From the NCBI RefSeq assembly GCF_938030685.1, contig NZ_CALHHX010000168.1, forward strand, positions 7,743 through 71,742: a stretch of DNA of 64,000 nt, given 5' to 3'. This stretch comes from an uncultured Campylobacter sp. Lineage in GTDB: Bacteria; Campylobacterota; Campylobacteria; Campylobacterales; Campylobacteraceae. Positions 25,376 through 35,168 of this stretch are shown here, piece after piece. The position numbers and the translations under genes are program-made. Below the pieces are notes generated by a model that saw nothing but the letters and a program-made list of their open reading frames with translations, had not been told where the DNA came from and ran no database searches. Each line of letters opens with the position of its first letter. The stretch's first letter is position 1.

Positions 25376-26635
25376 ATGAGTTCAATGCAAAAATTGGTAG
25401 CCAGCTACAAAGATAAAAATCTGGTGCTGCGTATAGTTACCGGCTTGATAATAGGCGCTATTTTGGGCTTTGCCGCACGTTCGGCGGCGGGCGATATTGC
25501 GGCAGAGCACACTTCGTTTTTAATAAACGTAGTAGCTTTTGCGGAAATTTTAGGAAATTTATTCGTAGGTGCCCTTAAAGCGGTAGCTCCGATTTTAGTT
25601 TTTATCTTGATCTTAAGCTCGATCGTAAATAAACAATACGGCAGTGCAAGCGGCTTAAAACGCGTGGTTGTTCTATATATCGTAGGCACCTTTTTAGCCT
25701 CGTGCGTGGGGGTTGCGGCCAGCTTTTTATTCCCTACGGAGCTTGCACTTAGTAATGTCGGTGCGGCAGAAAATGCGGTCCCTGCGAGCGTTTGGATCGT
25801 GCTAAAAGATCTGCTTTTTAAGGTCGTAGATAATCCGCTAAACGCTATCGCGCACGGAAACTATGTAGGAATTTTAACCTGGGCGATAGGTCTTGGCGTC
25901 GCGCTTAAATTTTGCACTAATGAAACAAAGAAAATTTTTACCGATCTGAGCGAAGCGGTAACCAAGATCGTGCAGTTCGTAATCCAGCTCGCGCCGTTTG
26001 GAATTTTCGGCCTAGTAGCTTCTACTGTGTATCAAACCGGCGTCGATGCGCTGCTTGGATACGTACGAATCGTAGTCGTGCTAGTAGGCGCGATGGCGTT
26101 CGTAGCCCTCGTGGTAAATCCGCTCATCGTCTTTGCGGTGATTAAGAAAAATCCATATCCGCTCGTATTTACCTGCCTGCGCGAAAGCGGCCTCACGGCG
26201 TTTTTTACCCGCAGCTCGGCTGCGAATATCCCCGTAAATTTAAATTTATGCAAAAAGCTCGGCATCAGCGACGAGCTAAGCTCGATCTCGATCCCTTTGG
26301 GAGCTACGATAAATATGGCGGGCGCTGCGGTGGTAATCGCGATCTTAGCGCTTGCCGCGGCTCATACGCTCGGCGTGCGCCCCGATTTTTGGACGGCGCT
26401 GCTGCTTTGCGTGGTCTCGGCGGTCGGTGCGTGCGGCGCTAGCGGCGTGCCAGGCGGCTCATTGATGCTGATACCGCTTGCGTGCTCGCTCTTTAATATC
26501 TCAAACGACATCGCAATGCAGGTCGTCGCGATCGGCTTTATCATCGGCGTAATTCAAGACTCGGTAGAAACCGCGATCAATAGCTCCACCGACGTGATTT
26601 TTACGGCGATCGCGTCGCAAAGTATGCAAAAATAA
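25376..26635 (+). CDS. sstT: Sodium:serine/threonine symporter
   Basis: The 419-residue polytopic membrane protein belongs to the dicarboxylate/amino acid:cation symporter family and most resembles SstT. Visible features are [12 protein letters not shown] near the start, the tip-loop serines [13 protein letters not shown] (hairpin 1), the TM7 segment [21 protein letters not shown] with the sodium-binding NMAG, and the second hairpin [16 protein letters not shown]. It imports serine, a preferred carbon and energy source of campylobacters, together with sodium. The start ATG at 25376 has GAAAGGTAAGAA ahead. A related gene precedes pepF in C. jejuni, as I recall, so the order is conserved. Single-gene unit with its own upstream spacer. 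Confidence 0.92.
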   Translation: MSSMQKLVASYKDKNLVLRIVTGLIIGAILGFAARSAAGDIAAEHTSFLINVVAFAEILGNLFVGALKAVAPILVFILILSSIVNKQYGSASGLKRVVVLYIVGTFLASCVGVAASFLFPTELALSNVGAAENAVPASVWIVLKDLLFKVVDNPLNAIAHGNYVGILTWAIGLGVALKFCTNETKKIFTDLSEAVTKIVQFVIQLAPFGIFGLVASTVYQTGVDALLGYVRIVVVLVGAMAFVALVVNPLIVFAVIKKNPYPLVFTCLRESGLTAFFTRSSAANIPVNLNLCKKLGISDELSSISIPLGATINMAGAAVVIAILALAAAHTLGVRPDFWTALLLCVVSAVGACGASGVPGGSLMLIPLACSLFNISNDIAMQVVAIGFIIGVIQDSVETAINSSTDVIFTAIASQSMQK

Positions 26636-26746
26636 CTCACCTTAAAATTTTACCGAGAATTCCGTCCGTGCGGCGGATTTTGCGGTTTTTAAAATTTTAC
26701 TTATTCTTTTTTGATAAAATTATCCAAAAATTTTAAAAGGAAAATG

Positions 26747-28657
26747 ATGAATTGGAATTTAGGTGAGCTGTTTGCAAACGAAGCGGAATTTAGCGCCGCG
26801 ATAGATAGCGCGGCTGCGCAGGCTCGGGATTTTGAGCTTAAATTTAAAGACGGGTTGCACGCACTTAGCGCGGAGGAATTTTTAGGTGCGCTTGAACTTT
26901 ATGAAAGCATCAGCGAGCAGATCGGAAAGATAATGAGCTTTGCGCATCTAAGATTCGCGCAAGATACGAGCCTTGGGGCGCAGCAGGCCAAGACGGAGCA
27001 GGCTTGCAACGACATTTCGCAGAGCCTGCTATTTTTCGAGCTCGAGTTTAACGAACTTGACGGCGCAAAACAGGACGAGTTTATCGCAGGGGGCGGGAGA
27101 TTCAGATATTATTTGAGTCTACTTAAGCGGCGCAAGGCCCACCAGCTAAGCTTGCCGCAAGAAAGCGTGCTTTTAAAAACTTCGCCCGTAAGCGGCGAGG
27201 CGTTTTCGCGGCTTTTTGACGAAAGTATGGCGCGGATGAGCTTTGATTTTCGCGGGCGCAAGCTCGGCGAGGAGGAAATTTTAAGTCTGCTTCATAGCCC
27301 TGATCGCGAGGTACGAAAGGACGCCGCAGCCTCGCTAAGCGCGGTGCTGCAGCAGAACTCCCACCTGCTTGGTTACATCTACAATATGATCAAAACCGAT
27401 CTTAAAATTCGCTGCGAGCTGCGCGGCTACGATAAAGCCGAGGCGGTGATGCACGAGGAAAATCAGATAAACATCGCAAGCGTCGATGCGCTGATCGCAG
27501 AGACGGAGCGAAGCTTCGCTCTAGTCGGTAAATTTTACGCTAAAAAGCGCGAAATTTTAGGCTACGACGCGCTGTATGATTACGACAGATACGCGCCGCT
27601 CGGGGGCGATGAGAGCGAGTTTAGCTTCGAGCAGGCTAAGCAGATCGTGCTTGCGGCGTTTGAAAAATTTAGCCCGAAATTTAAGCAGATCGCGCTGATC
27701 GCGTTTGAGCGAAACTGGATCGACGCGATGCCTGCGCAAAATAAGCAAAGCGGCGCGTTTTCGCATTCCGGCTCGCGCGACACGCACCCCTTTGTGCTTT
27801 TAAATTTTACCCGCAAGCGCCGCGACGTATTTACCCTCGCGCACGAGCTGGGGCACGCGATACATCAGTATCTAAGCTACGGCGTGGGCTATTTTAACTC
27901 CTTCACGCCGCTAACGACGGCTGAGACTGCGTCGGTTTTCTGCGAGATGCTGGTGTTTGATTATATGCGCGAAAATTTTTCAAATTTAAACGGCTTGCTA
28001 AATTTTAAAAGCGCCGCCTCGGACGGCTCGCAAAATTTTAAACGCGACGTTTCGCAAGAGGCTCAGAGCGGTGAAATTCCAAACGAGCGCGCTGCAGAAC
28101 GCGACGCTTTGCAAAGCTCTGCGGGTTCGTGCGAATACGCAGAGCGCGATACGGATACGCCCTCGCAGACTGCAAGCGATAAGGCCGCGCTAAGGGCGAT
28201 GCTTGCGGCAAAGATCGAAGATATCTTCGCTACGCTTTACCGCCAGATCGGATTTACGACCTTTGAGCGGCGCGTGCATGCAAGCGCGGATGAGCTAAGC
28301 GTAGACCGTATTAATGAGCTTTGGATGGAGGAGTCGCGCAAGATGTTTGCGGGCGAGCTAATTTTGCAGGATCATTACAAAAGCTGGTGGAGCTACATCC
28401 CGCACTTCATCCACTCGCCGTTTTACTGCTACTCCTACGCCTACGCGCAGCTTTTGGTACTCGCGCTTTACGGGCTGTATAAGAGCGGCAGGCTCGAAAA
28501 TTTCGTTCAAATTTACACCGAGTTTTTAAGCTCGGGCGGTAGCGACGAGCCGCAAAAGCTAGTGGCGAAATTCGGCTTTGATATCAATAAAAGCGAGTTT
28601 TGGCGCATCGGCATAGAGCAGGTCGCGGCGCTTGTAGATGAGTTTGTGAGGGGTTAG
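26747..28657 (+). CDS. pepF: Oligoendopeptidase F (M3B zinc peptidase) with internal insertion
   Basis: The protein of about 636 residues is an M3B oligopeptidase that trims cytoplasmic peptides. The zinc site is in FTLAHELGHAIHQYLS (HELGH), with the third ligand in the TAETASVFCEMLVFDYM helix. Typical ends include KIEDIFATLYRQIGFTTFERRVH and HFIHSPFYCYSYAYAQLLVLALY. Between MRENFSN and KAALRAMLAAKIEDIF lies an extra stretch of about 68 residues (bases 27979-28184), hydrophilic, Ser/Ala/Glu/Asp-rich, absent from the usual family length near 580. AAAAGG precedes two adjacent ATGs (26744, 26747); I chose the second for spacing. The gene heads a long plus-strand run to aat. Confidence 0.92.
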   Translation: MNWNLGELFANEAEFSAAIDSAAAQARDFELKFKDGLHALSAEEFLGALELYESISEQIGKIMSFAHLRFAQDTSLGAQQAKTEQACNDISQSLLFFELEFNELDGAKQDEFIAGGGRFRYYLSLLKRRKAHQLSLPQESVLLKTSPVSGEAFSRLFDESMARMSFDFRGRKLGEEEILSLLHSPDREVRKDAAASLSAVLQQNSHLLGYIYNMIKTDLKIRCELRGYDKAEAVMHEENQINIASVDALIAETERSFALVGKFYAKKREILGYDALYDYDRYAPLGGDESEFSFEQAKQIVLAAFEKFSPKFKQIALIAFERNWIDAMPAQNKQSGAFSHSGSRDTHPFVLLNFTRKRRDVFTLAHELGHAIHQYLSYGVGYFNSFTPLTTAETASVFCEMLVFDYMRENFSNLNGLLNFKSAASDGSQNFKRDVSQEAQSGEIPNERAAERDALQSSAGSCEYAERDTDTPSQTASDKAALRAMLAAKIEDIFATLYRQIGFTTFERRVHASADELSVDRINELWMEESRKMFAGELILQDHYKSWWSYIPHFIHSPFYCYSYAYAQLLVLALYGLYKSGRLENFVQIYTEFLSSGGSDEPQKLVAKFGFDINKSEFWRIGIEQVAALVDEFVRG

Positions 28658-28658
28658 G

Positions 28659-29066
28659 ATGATAGATAAAATTTTAAAAGACGATAAATTTATCGCTGTG
28701 AGCAGTGCAAATATAGGCGCGGTTTTGGACTACGTTTTGGCTCTTGGATATGGATTTGGCATCGTTGCGAGGACGGATCAGATAAAATTTGACCCGCCGC
28801 TGCCGGAGGAAATTTTAAAAAGCTTCAAAATGCCCGCGATCTTTTTGCAGCTGGAGGAATACACCCTTTCTAGCGCGCATCTTAGCAAGGATGAGCTAGT
28901 TTTCGAGGCGGGTTTCGGGCCGCAGGATTTTGCAAGCACGCTTAGCGTGCCGTTTTACGCGGTCTTGCAGATCGTCGTGGACGGCAAGCCCATCGCGGTA
29001 AATTTCTCCCAGCCCGAGTCCGAGTGGCTTAAGCGCGAAAAATCGCGTAAAATTTTCTCAAAATGA
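28659..29066 (+). CDS. Conserved hypothetical protein between pepF and the helicase gene
   Basis: The 135-residue cytoplasmic protein (MIDKILKDDKFIAVSSANIG at the N-terminus) has no export signal and looks alpha/beta. It contains FDPPLPEEILKSF and a central FYAVLQIVVDGKPIAVNFSQPE. It starts one base after the pepF stop (TAGGATG) and its TGA overlaps the ATG of the helicase gene by four bases, so translation is coupled on both sides. A gene in the same place exists in C. jejuni (Cj1100, from memory), so it is likely real. No functional family is recognised. Confidence 0.75.
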   Translation: MIDKILKDDKFIAVSSANIGAVLDYVLALGYGFGIVARTDQIKFDPPLPEEILKSFKMPAIFLQLEEYTLSSAHLSKDELVFEAGFGPQDFASTLSVPFYAVLQIVVDGKPIAVNFSQPESEWLKREKSRKIFSK

Positions 29067-31123
29067 GCGATATTTTAGAAGGTCTTAATCCCGCTCAACG
29101 CGAGGCTGCGAGCCACGTGGACGGAGCGATGTTAATCTTAGCGGGTGCGGGTAGCGGCAAAACCAAAACGATCACCGCGCGCCTTGCCTACTTGCTCGCA
29201 AACGGCGTGCCTGCGGAAAATACTCTCACGCTTACGTTTACGAATAAAGCCGCCGCCGAGATGCGCTCGCGAGCGCTTAATCTGATAAGCGGGCTAAATT
29301 TAAGTAGCGTGCCGCTTTTGTGCACTTTCCATAAATTTGGACTTCTGTTTTTGAAATTTCATATTAGCGAGCTTGGGCGCAGCGCAAACTTCCAAGTGAT
29401 CGATACCGACGATAAGAAAAAGATCATCAAGGGCTTTGAGATAAATTTGCCCACGTCGCTATTGTCGGCCAAAATTTCAACCTATAAAAATTCCTTGATT
29501 GATCTCAAAGATATCGACGAGCTTTTGAAGGGCGAGGACGATGAGCTAAGCAGGATGTATAGTGGATTTTACGCGCACTGCGCTAGAGCATACAAGCGCT
29601 ACGAGGCGTATTTGGCGGCGAATAATCTGGTGGATTTCGACGATCTGCTAATTTTACCGTATAAAATTTTAAGCGCGAATGAGCGGCTATGCGATGAAAT
29701 TTCGCGCCGTTACGCCTACATCACGGTCGATGAGTATCAGGACACCAACGACATTCAATTCAAACTGCTACAAAAGCTCTGCACCGCGCACGAAAACCTC
29801 GCGGTAGTGGGCGATGACGATCAGAGTATCTACGGTTGGCGCGGCGCGCGGATAGAAAATATTCTAAATTTTAAAGATCAGTTCTCAAACGTAAAATTTA
29901 TCAAACTCGAGCAGAATTACCGCTCTACGGACGAAATTTTAAATGCCGCCAACGAGCTCATTTCGCATAACAAAAACCGCCTCGGCAAGAGCCTTACTAG
30001 CATGAACGGCGGCGGCGAAAAGATCGAAATTTTGCGTTCAGACGAAGAGAGTATCGAAGCGGCAAAGATCGCAGAAGCTATCAAAAAGCTGCTTTCAAGC
30101 GGCGTAGTGCCCTCTCAAATCGCCGTGCTTTACCGCGTAAACGCTCTTTCGCGCGCACTGGAAGAGGGGCTGAATCGCGCCAAAATCCCGTACAAAATGG
30201 TAGGCGGCGTAAAATTTTACGAGCGCGCCGAGATCAAGGATACGATCGCATATCTGCGCTTGGTAAATGACGAGCACGACGACTTTTCGATGAGGCGGAT
30301 CATAAACGTGCCCAAGCGCGGCATCGGCAAGGTCTCGCTGGCAAAGCTCGAGGAGCTTTCGCGCCTGCGACTTATCAGCCTATTTGACGCTTTTAGCGAG
30401 CCGGACGCGGGGCTTAGCGCCAAGGCGGCTCAGGCTCTAGCGGAGCTTAAAAGCGGCATCGCTTCTATCTCAGCGCTAGCGGATACGATCAAAAAAATAG
30501 ACGCGCTGGAGCCCGCTTTCGGGTTAAAGGCCTACTACGCCTCGCTTCCGGACGGCGCCGACCGCGTAGCGAACATCGACGAGTTTTTGGCGATGCTGAA
30601 GGACGAGGCGAGCAATAAACCCGATTTTGATCTGGCGGAATTTTTAAACGAGCTGAGCCTTCTTAGCGATCAAGACGCTATCATGGGCGATGCGATAAAT
30701 ATAATGAGCGTGCACGCGAGCAAAGGGCTTGAGTTTTCGCACCTTTTCGTAATCGGACTGGAGGAGGGCTTTTTCCCGCTTTTGGGCGACAGCAATGACA
30801 TCGAGGAGGAGCGTAGGCTCGCATACGTAGCGATTACGCGCGCCAAACGCACTCTCACGCTTAGCTTTGCCGCTAGCCGCTTTTATCGCGGCAAGCGCGA
30901 GAGGCTCGATGCTAGCAGGTTTATAGCCGAGGCAGGTTTGGTAGCTAAAGAGCCGCCGCGCGAGCAAAGCAGCGGCTTTAGCAAGGGCGAGCTGATCAAA
31001 CACAAGCTATTTGGGATCGGACAGATCACGGCGGTAAACGGCGATCGGCTCACTATAAATTTTGGTGGAATTTCGCGCGTGATAATGTCGAATTTCGTAG
31101 AAAAGATCGGCTTTTATGAATAG
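29063..31123 (+). CDS. uvrD: UvrD/PcrA/Rep-family ATP-dependent DNA helicase
   Basis: The 686-residue protein is a superfamily 1A 3'-5' helicase. Motifs in order: LNPAQREAA (Q motif), LAGAGSGKTKTITARLAYLL (Walker A, residues about 26-45), TFTNKAAAEMRSRA (Ia), VDEYQDTN (Walker B), VVGDDDQSIYGWRGA (III), LEQNYRSTDEIL (IV), MSVHASKGLEFSHLFVIGLEEGFFP (V) and EEERRLAYVAITRAKRTLTL (VI). It unwinds DNA during nucleotide excision, mismatch repair and replication restart. The start overlaps the previous stop in ATGA. Its own end overlaps truB by eight bases. The exact subtype is uncertain, since UvrD, PcrA and Rep share these motifs and Campylobacter usually has one such gene. Confidence 0.94.
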   Translation: MSDILEGLNPAQREAASHVDGAMLILAGAGSGKTKTITARLAYLLANGVPAENTLTLTFTNKAAAEMRSRALNLISGLNLSSVPLLCTFHKFGLLFLKFHISELGRSANFQVIDTDDKKKIIKGFEINLPTSLLSAKISTYKNSLIDLKDIDELLKGEDDELSRMYSGFYAHCARAYKRYEAYLAANNLVDFDDLLILPYKILSANERLCDEISRRYAYITVDEYQDTNDIQFKLLQKLCTAHENLAVVGDDDQSIYGWRGARIENILNFKDQFSNVKFIKLEQNYRSTDEILNAANELISHNKNRLGKSLTSMNGGGEKIEILRSDEESIEAAKIAEAIKKLLSSGVVPSQIAVLYRVNALSRALEEGLNRAKIPYKMVGGVKFYERAEIKDTIAYLRLVNDEHDDFSMRRIINVPKRGIGKVSLAKLEELSRLRLISLFDAFSEPDAGLSAKAAQALAELKSGIASISALADTIKKIDALEPAFGLKAYYASLPDGADRVANIDEFLAMLKDEASNKPDFDLAEFLNELSLLSDQDAIMGDAINIMSVHASKGLEFSHLFVIGLEEGFFPLLGDSNDIEEERRLAYVAITRAKRTLTLSFAASRFYRGKRERLDASRFIAEAGLVAKEPPREQSSGFSKGELIKHKLFGIGQITAVNGDRLTINFGGISRVIMSNFVEKIGFYE

Positions 31124-31964
31124 ATTGTTTTTGGCGGACAAGCCCGCGGGCATCGGCAGTAATAAATTTTTAAGCACTCTTAAGCGCAAATACGGCGTGA
31201 AAAAGGCTGGCTTTAGCGGCACGCTCGATCCTTTCGCGAGCGGCGCGCTGATCGTCGCGTTCGGGCAATACGCGCGCTTTTTTAGATTTTTAAAAAAGGA
31301 GCCAAAAGTTTACGCCGCGACGCTGTGGCTGGGCGCACAAAGCCCAAGCGGCGATAATGAAAACATCGAGCGCGTAGAGCAAATCCCGCCGCTTTCGCGC
31401 GAGGTTTTAGACGCCGCGATGACGCAAATGCGCGGCGAGATAAAATTTATCCCGCCCGCTTTCAGCGCTAAGAAAATTGACGGCGTGCGCGCATACAAGC
31501 TCGCTCGCGCGGGCGAAGAGGTGAGCTTGAAAGAGAGCTCGATGCGGGTTTTTGATGCTGAAATTTTAAGTTATGCTCATCCCTTCGTAAGCTTTCGCGT
31601 AGCACTCAGCGAGGGCGGCTACGTGCGCTCTTTCGCGCAAATTTTAGCAGAAAAGCTAGGCGCCACGGGCACGCTAAGCGCGCTTAGACGAGAAAGCGAG
31701 GGGGCTTTTGATTTGAAAGATCCGCGCTTTGCGGACGAGGCGGCGCTAAATCCGCTCGAGTTTTTGGATCTTAAGCCGAACTTTTACGACGGCGATGCGC
31801 GCGACGTGATCTTGGGCAAGAAGCTCGCCGCAAAGGATCTGGCGAGCCACGCAGACGGCCGCTACCTGCTTATCTGCGGCGATTTTTACTCGATCATCGA
31901 GATCGACGCGGGCGAGGTGCGCTATCTTTGGAATGATGTCCCGATCGCAGGCGGCGCGTTTTAA
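31116..31964 (+). CDS. truB: tRNA pseudouridine-55 synthase
   Basis: The 282-residue protein makes pseudouridine at U55 in the T loop of all elongator tRNAs. It shows LADKPAGIGSNKFL at the N-terminus, the catalytic aspartate in KAGFSGTLDPFASGALIV (Asp38), FIPPAFSAKKIDGVRAYKLAR and the C-terminal GGYVRSFAQILAEKLG. The length is a little below E. coli TruB (314), which is normal here because the PUA extension is short. The start at 31116 lies inside the helicase gene. The next gene in C. jejuni is csrA; here there is an 806-bp gap with none. Confidence 0.95.
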   Translation: MNRLFLADKPAGIGSNKFLSTLKRKYGVKKAGFSGTLDPFASGALIVAFGQYARFFRFLKKEPKVYAATLWLGAQSPSGDNENIERVEQIPPLSREVLDAAMTQMRGEIKFIPPAFSAKKIDGVRAYKLARAGEEVSLKESSMRVFDAEILSYAHPFVSFRVALSEGGYVRSFAQILAEKLGATGTLSALRRESEGAFDLKDPRFADEAALNPLEFLDLKPNFYDGDARDVILGKKLAAKDLASHADGRYLLICGDFYSIIEIDAGEVRYLWNDVPIAGGAF

Positions 31965-32770
31965 GCCGAGGCTCCAGCCTGCGGCGGAATTTTGATCGGG
32001 CGGTTCGAGCTTGAATTTCGACGATCATAAATACGGCGCGTTTTAAATTTGCTCGTATAGCGCGCCGCCATGTGCGGTTAAATTTTATCGTGCGGAGCAG
32101 CGGGCGAGCGATCGCTCTTTCGTTGCGCACGGATCGCAAAATCGGCATCGGGCGGAGTAAATTTAAAATTTAAACATGCGGCTTCTTGGGCGGCGCTCGC
32201 TCGCAAAAGCAATAAATCCGCGGGCTAAATTTAAACGCGGCGAAGCGGCGTTTAAATTTGCTTGTGCCGCGCGATGGCGATGCGCCGCGAGATTAAAATT
32301 TGACGATTTAAAAAGCGCGTAGGTTGGAGCTTAGTGCCGCAGCAAGCGGTCTTTGCCGAATAAAATTCTAGCTTGCGTCGGTGCGTAGTATGCACCGATG
32401 GATTTGATTTTGCGGCGGGCGGCGTATCGCCAAGCTAAATTTGCGACTTAGCGCAGCGCGGTTAGAATTTTTCCGGCTTGGAATTTTAATCGCTAATATA
32501 GATTTGCGTCGCGGGTTGAAATTTAGCCGCGTGCGTTGTGGATTAAAATTTCGCGCTTTATAAAATTTACGTATTGGGCGTCGCGATCGTGGGTTAAATT
32601 TCGCGGCGCGCACTTCACGGCACGCGGTTTTGAATTTTGATCGCACTGGACGGGGCGCGCCGCAGGTTGAAATTTAATTCGCGCACGGATTGAAATTTTA
32701 ATCGCACTAGATGAGCTTGCCGTGAGCCAAATTTAACGCAAGCGCACCAAAGCGCAGAAGGAGTAAAATT
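31965..32770. other. 0.8-kb gap between truB and ispE, no csrA
   Basis: In C. jejuni csrA lies between truB and ispE (from memory of the gene order). I read this gap in both directions for a CsrA-like MLILSRK or IGEGI phrase and found none. Two minus-strand open frames (31894-32148, 32368-32646) are extremely Arg-rich with no ribosome sites and are unlikely genes. The content is a chain of AAATTTTA-type boxes with GC-rich linkers. Confidence 0.55.
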
Positions 32771-33514
32771 TTGAAAACTTATGCAAAGATCAATGTTTTT
32801 TTAAAAGTCGTCGGCACGCGCAGCGGTTACCACGAGATCGCTTCGCGCTTCGTGCTGCGCAGGGAGCTTTTTGATGAGATAAGTTTCGAGCGCGCGAGCG
32901 GCTTTGCGCTTGAATGCGGCGCCGCACAGATCGCGGATAACATAATTTTAAAAGCCAAGACGGCGCTCGAGCAGGCAGGCTTTGCACGCGAGCTTGCGGA
33001 GTTTTTCGGCTCGCACAAGATCGTGCTTAAAAAGCATATTCCGATCGGCGCGGGTCTTGGTGGCGGCAGTAGCGATGCGGCGGCGTTTTTGCGGCTTGCG
33101 AACGAGGAATTAGGCTTAAAAATTTCGCGCGAGCGGCTCATCGCGATCGCGCAAAATATCGGCGCAGACGTCGCGTTTTTTGTTAGCGGGCTTGAGGCCG
33201 CAAACGTGCGCGGTATCGGCGAGATCATCGAGCCTTTCGAGGACCTCTTGCCCGCGATCGAAATTTTAACGCCCGCGATCTTTTGCTCTACCGGCGCGGT
33301 TTATAACGAGTTTCGCGCAAGCTTTATGCAAAATATAAACGCCGCGCAGGCGCAAGAGATGTTGCGTTTAAGCAGCGAGCAGCTGCTAGCGCGATACGAC
33401 GGCCCCCGGCTAAACGATCTTTTCGCGCCGTGCATAAAGCTATATCCGCAGATGAGCAAGTATCGCGATATGTTTTTAAGCGGCAGCGGCAGTAGCGTGT
33501 TTTTCTTAAAATAA
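32771..33514 (+). CDS. ispE: 4-diphosphocytidyl-2-C-methyl-D-erythritol kinase
   Basis: The 247-residue GHMP kinase phosphorylates CDP-ME in the non-mevalonate isoprenoid pathway. It begins KTYAKINVFLKVVGTRSGYHEIAS, the substrate end of IspE. The nucleotide loop is PIGAGLGGGSSDAAAFL (residues about 91-107), followed by IGADVAFFVSG, and it ends LSGSGSSVFFLK. It is shorter than E. coli IspE (283) but complete for campylobacters. The start codon is TTG at 32771, chosen because AGAAGGAGTAAAATT sits right before it and no ATG lies near. It is the first gene of the isoprenoid/smpB part of the run after the csrA-less gap, so it may have its own promoter. Confidence 0.92.
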   Translation: MKTYAKINVFLKVVGTRSGYHEIASRFVLRRELFDEISFERASGFALECGAAQIADNIILKAKTALEQAGFARELAEFFGSHKIVLKKHIPIGAGLGGGSSDAAAFLRLANEELGLKISRERLIAIAQNIGADVAFFVSGLEAANVRGIGEIIEPFEDLLPAIEILTPAIFCSTGAVYNEFRASFMQNINAAQAQEMLRLSSEQLLARYDGPRLNDLFAPCIKLYPQMSKYRDMFLSGSGSSVFFLK

Positions 33515-33639
33515 GAATTCCAAGGCGCGCAGTTAAAATTTAAAAGCTAAATTTAAAGATAAAATTTAAAATTCGCTCGCCCACTTTTAAATTTAAGCAA
33601 AAACGGGCTAAGCTTAGGACCAAATTTAGAAGGAAAAAG

Positions 33640-34104
33640 ATGAAAGAACTGAGTAAAAATCGCAAGGCATTTCACGATTTTACGATACTTGAAAGCTTTG
33701 AAGCGGGCATCGTGCTAAAGGGCAGCGAGGTCAAAGCTCTGCGCGCGGGCAGGGGCAATCTCAAAGATAGCTTTTGTCGCGTGATCCGCGGCGAGCTGTT
33801 TTTGCTAAACGCCCATATCAGCTATCTTGAAAGCACAAACGCCCATTTTCGTCCAGACGAGGGGGCGGCGCGAAAGCTTTTAATGCATCGTAAGCAGATC
33901 GATAAGCTTTTAGGCGCGGTTAGCAAAGAGGGCCTTACCATCGTAGTTTTGTCGCTGTATCTGAATGATAAAAACCGCGTAAAGGCGCGTATCGCTTTGG
34001 CAAAAGGCAAAAATCTGCACGACAAGCGCGAATCGCTAAAGCGCAAGGAAGCCGACCGCGAAGCGCAAAGCGCGATGAAGCGATACGACAAGCATTCATT
34101 TTAA
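33640..34104 (+). CDS. smpB: SsrA-binding protein
   Basis: The 154-residue protein is the full-length SmpB, which escorts tmRNA into stalled ribosomes for trans-translation. Features are [40 protein letters not shown] at the N-terminal OB fold, then NPHFRP-like [55 protein letters not shown] and the basic C-terminal tail ending KHSF, which enters the decoding site. The start follows AGAAGGAAAAAG. It sits downstream of ispE in a 125-base spacer. Confidence 0.96.
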   Translation: MKELSKNRKAFHDFTILESFEAGIVLKGSEVKALRAGRGNLKDSFCRVIRGELFLLNAHISYLESTNAHFRPDEGAARKLLMHRKQIDKLLGAVSKEGLTIVVLSLYLNDKNRVKARIALAKGKNLHDKRESLKRKEADREAQSAMKRYDKHSF

Positions 34105-34159
34105 ATTCACAAAACTTTGGTTAAAATGCGGGCTTAAATTTAAACTCCAAGGAAATGCA

Positions 34160-34858
34160 ATGAAGAAATTTTTACTATTATGTTTGGCGATTTTTGTTTT
34201 AAGCGGCTGCGGAGATGATTCGCAGAAAAAGACGGGCTCTGCGGGCGAGAATTCCGCCGCGAGCGAGAATCAGATGGCAAAAAATTCCGCTCAAGATAAA
34301 AATGGCGAGCGTATTGGCGGCGAGAGCGGCGAGGAGGTAGCTTTTACGCCGTTTAAAACGGGAGAGCGCCTTACGCTTAAAAGCGTCGTAGGCGGCGAGG
34401 TAACGATCGAGCGGACAGAAAAGGGCTTTAAGCTCGCGGACAGCGATAAAATTTTAATGTTTGATATTTTTGGTACATACTGTCAGCCGTGCCGCATCGA
34501 AGCGCCGCATCTGATGGACTTTCAGCTAAAAAATTCCGCGGATTTTCTAATGGTCGGCTTGATTTATTTTGAGGACATTACCGATGCGCAGGTGATCGAA
34601 AATTTTACGAAAAAGTTCAACGCATATTATTTCATCGCCAACTCCAAACAAAACGAGCGCATAGTGGGTCAAATTTTAAGCGACATCGGTTATCGTCATG
34701 CGCTTTCGATCCCTTTTAAAGTGGTGCTTAAAGACGGAAAATATCAAAGACTTACCGACATTAATGAAGGCGATGAGCGGGGCAAGCCGTATTACTTAGG
34801 TATGGTCGATACCGATGTGATAAAAAGCGATATCGCCAGGATAAAAAATGGCAACTAA
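34160..34858 (+). CDS. Thioredoxin-like lipoprotein (TlpA type)
   Basis: The 232-residue protein starts MKKFLLLCLAIFVLSGCGDD, with a lipobox ending at Cys17, and has a Ser/Asn/Gly-rich linker of about 40 residues. A thioredoxin fold follows with active site CQPC at residues 108-111 (FGTYCQPCRIEAPHL) and the cis-proline region SIPFKVVLKDG. It is therefore an envelope-anchored thiol reductase or carrier, like TlpA or ResA, perhaps serving cytochrome c maturation or oxidative repair. The Gln-Pro centre is not the common CPHC/CGPC pair. Its stop lies 11 bases inside clpS. A similar gene precedes clpS in C. jejuni (Cj1106, from memory). Confidence 0.88.
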   Translation: MKKFLLLCLAIFVLSGCGDDSQKKTGSAGENSAASENQMAKNSAQDKNGERIGGESGEEVAFTPFKTGERLTLKSVVGGEVTIERTEKGFKLADSDKILMFDIFGTYCQPCRIEAPHLMDFQLKNSADFLMVGLIYFEDITDAQVIENFTKKFNAYYFIANSKQNERIVGQILSDIGYRHALSIPFKVVLKDGKYQRLTDINEGDERGKPYYLGMVDTDVIKSDIARIKNGN

Positions 34859-35153
34859 AACCGGTGTGCAGATTCACACTCGCGCCAAAACAAAATCTTT
34901 CGTGCCTCGTCCGTATAAAGTAATTTTGCTAAACGACGACGTGACGACGATGGATTTCGTGGTTTATATTTTAATGGAGATTTTCGCCAAAAACTTTAAC
35001 GACGCCGTAGATTTAATGATGAAAGTTCATAGGCAGGGTCGCGCGGTTTGCGGCGCGTATCCTAAAGAGATAGCCGAGTGCAAGCAACAAGCGGTTTTAC
35101 AAGCGGCAAAGGCCGCAGGATTCCCTCTTAGATGTGAGATCGAAGAGGATTAA
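34848..35153 (+). CDS. clpS: ATP-dependent Clp protease adaptor ClpS
   Basis: The 101-residue protein is ClpS, which recognises proteins beginning with Leu, Phe, Trp or Tyr and hands them to ClpA. It shows PRPYKVILLNDDVTTMDFVVYIL, in which NDDVTTM lines the N-degron pocket, and VHRQGRAVCGAYPKEIAECK, whose helix contacts ClpA. It overlaps the lipoprotein gene and is 15 bases before clpA, so the three are coupled. The N-terminal 20 residues are the flexible extension used for ClpA engagement. Confidence 0.95.
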   Translation: MATKTGVQIHTRAKTKSFVPRPYKVILLNDDVTTMDFVVYILMEIFAKNFNDAVDLMMKVHRQGRAVCGAYPKEIAECKQQAVLQAAKAAGFPLRCEIEED

Positions 35154-35168
35154 ATTTAAAGGAAAGCA

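Noticed and set aside
31894..32646. Arg-rich minus-strand frames in the truB-ispE gap as a relocated gene
   Set aside because: They lack ribosome sites and look like reading through box-rich spacer; neither resembles CsrA.
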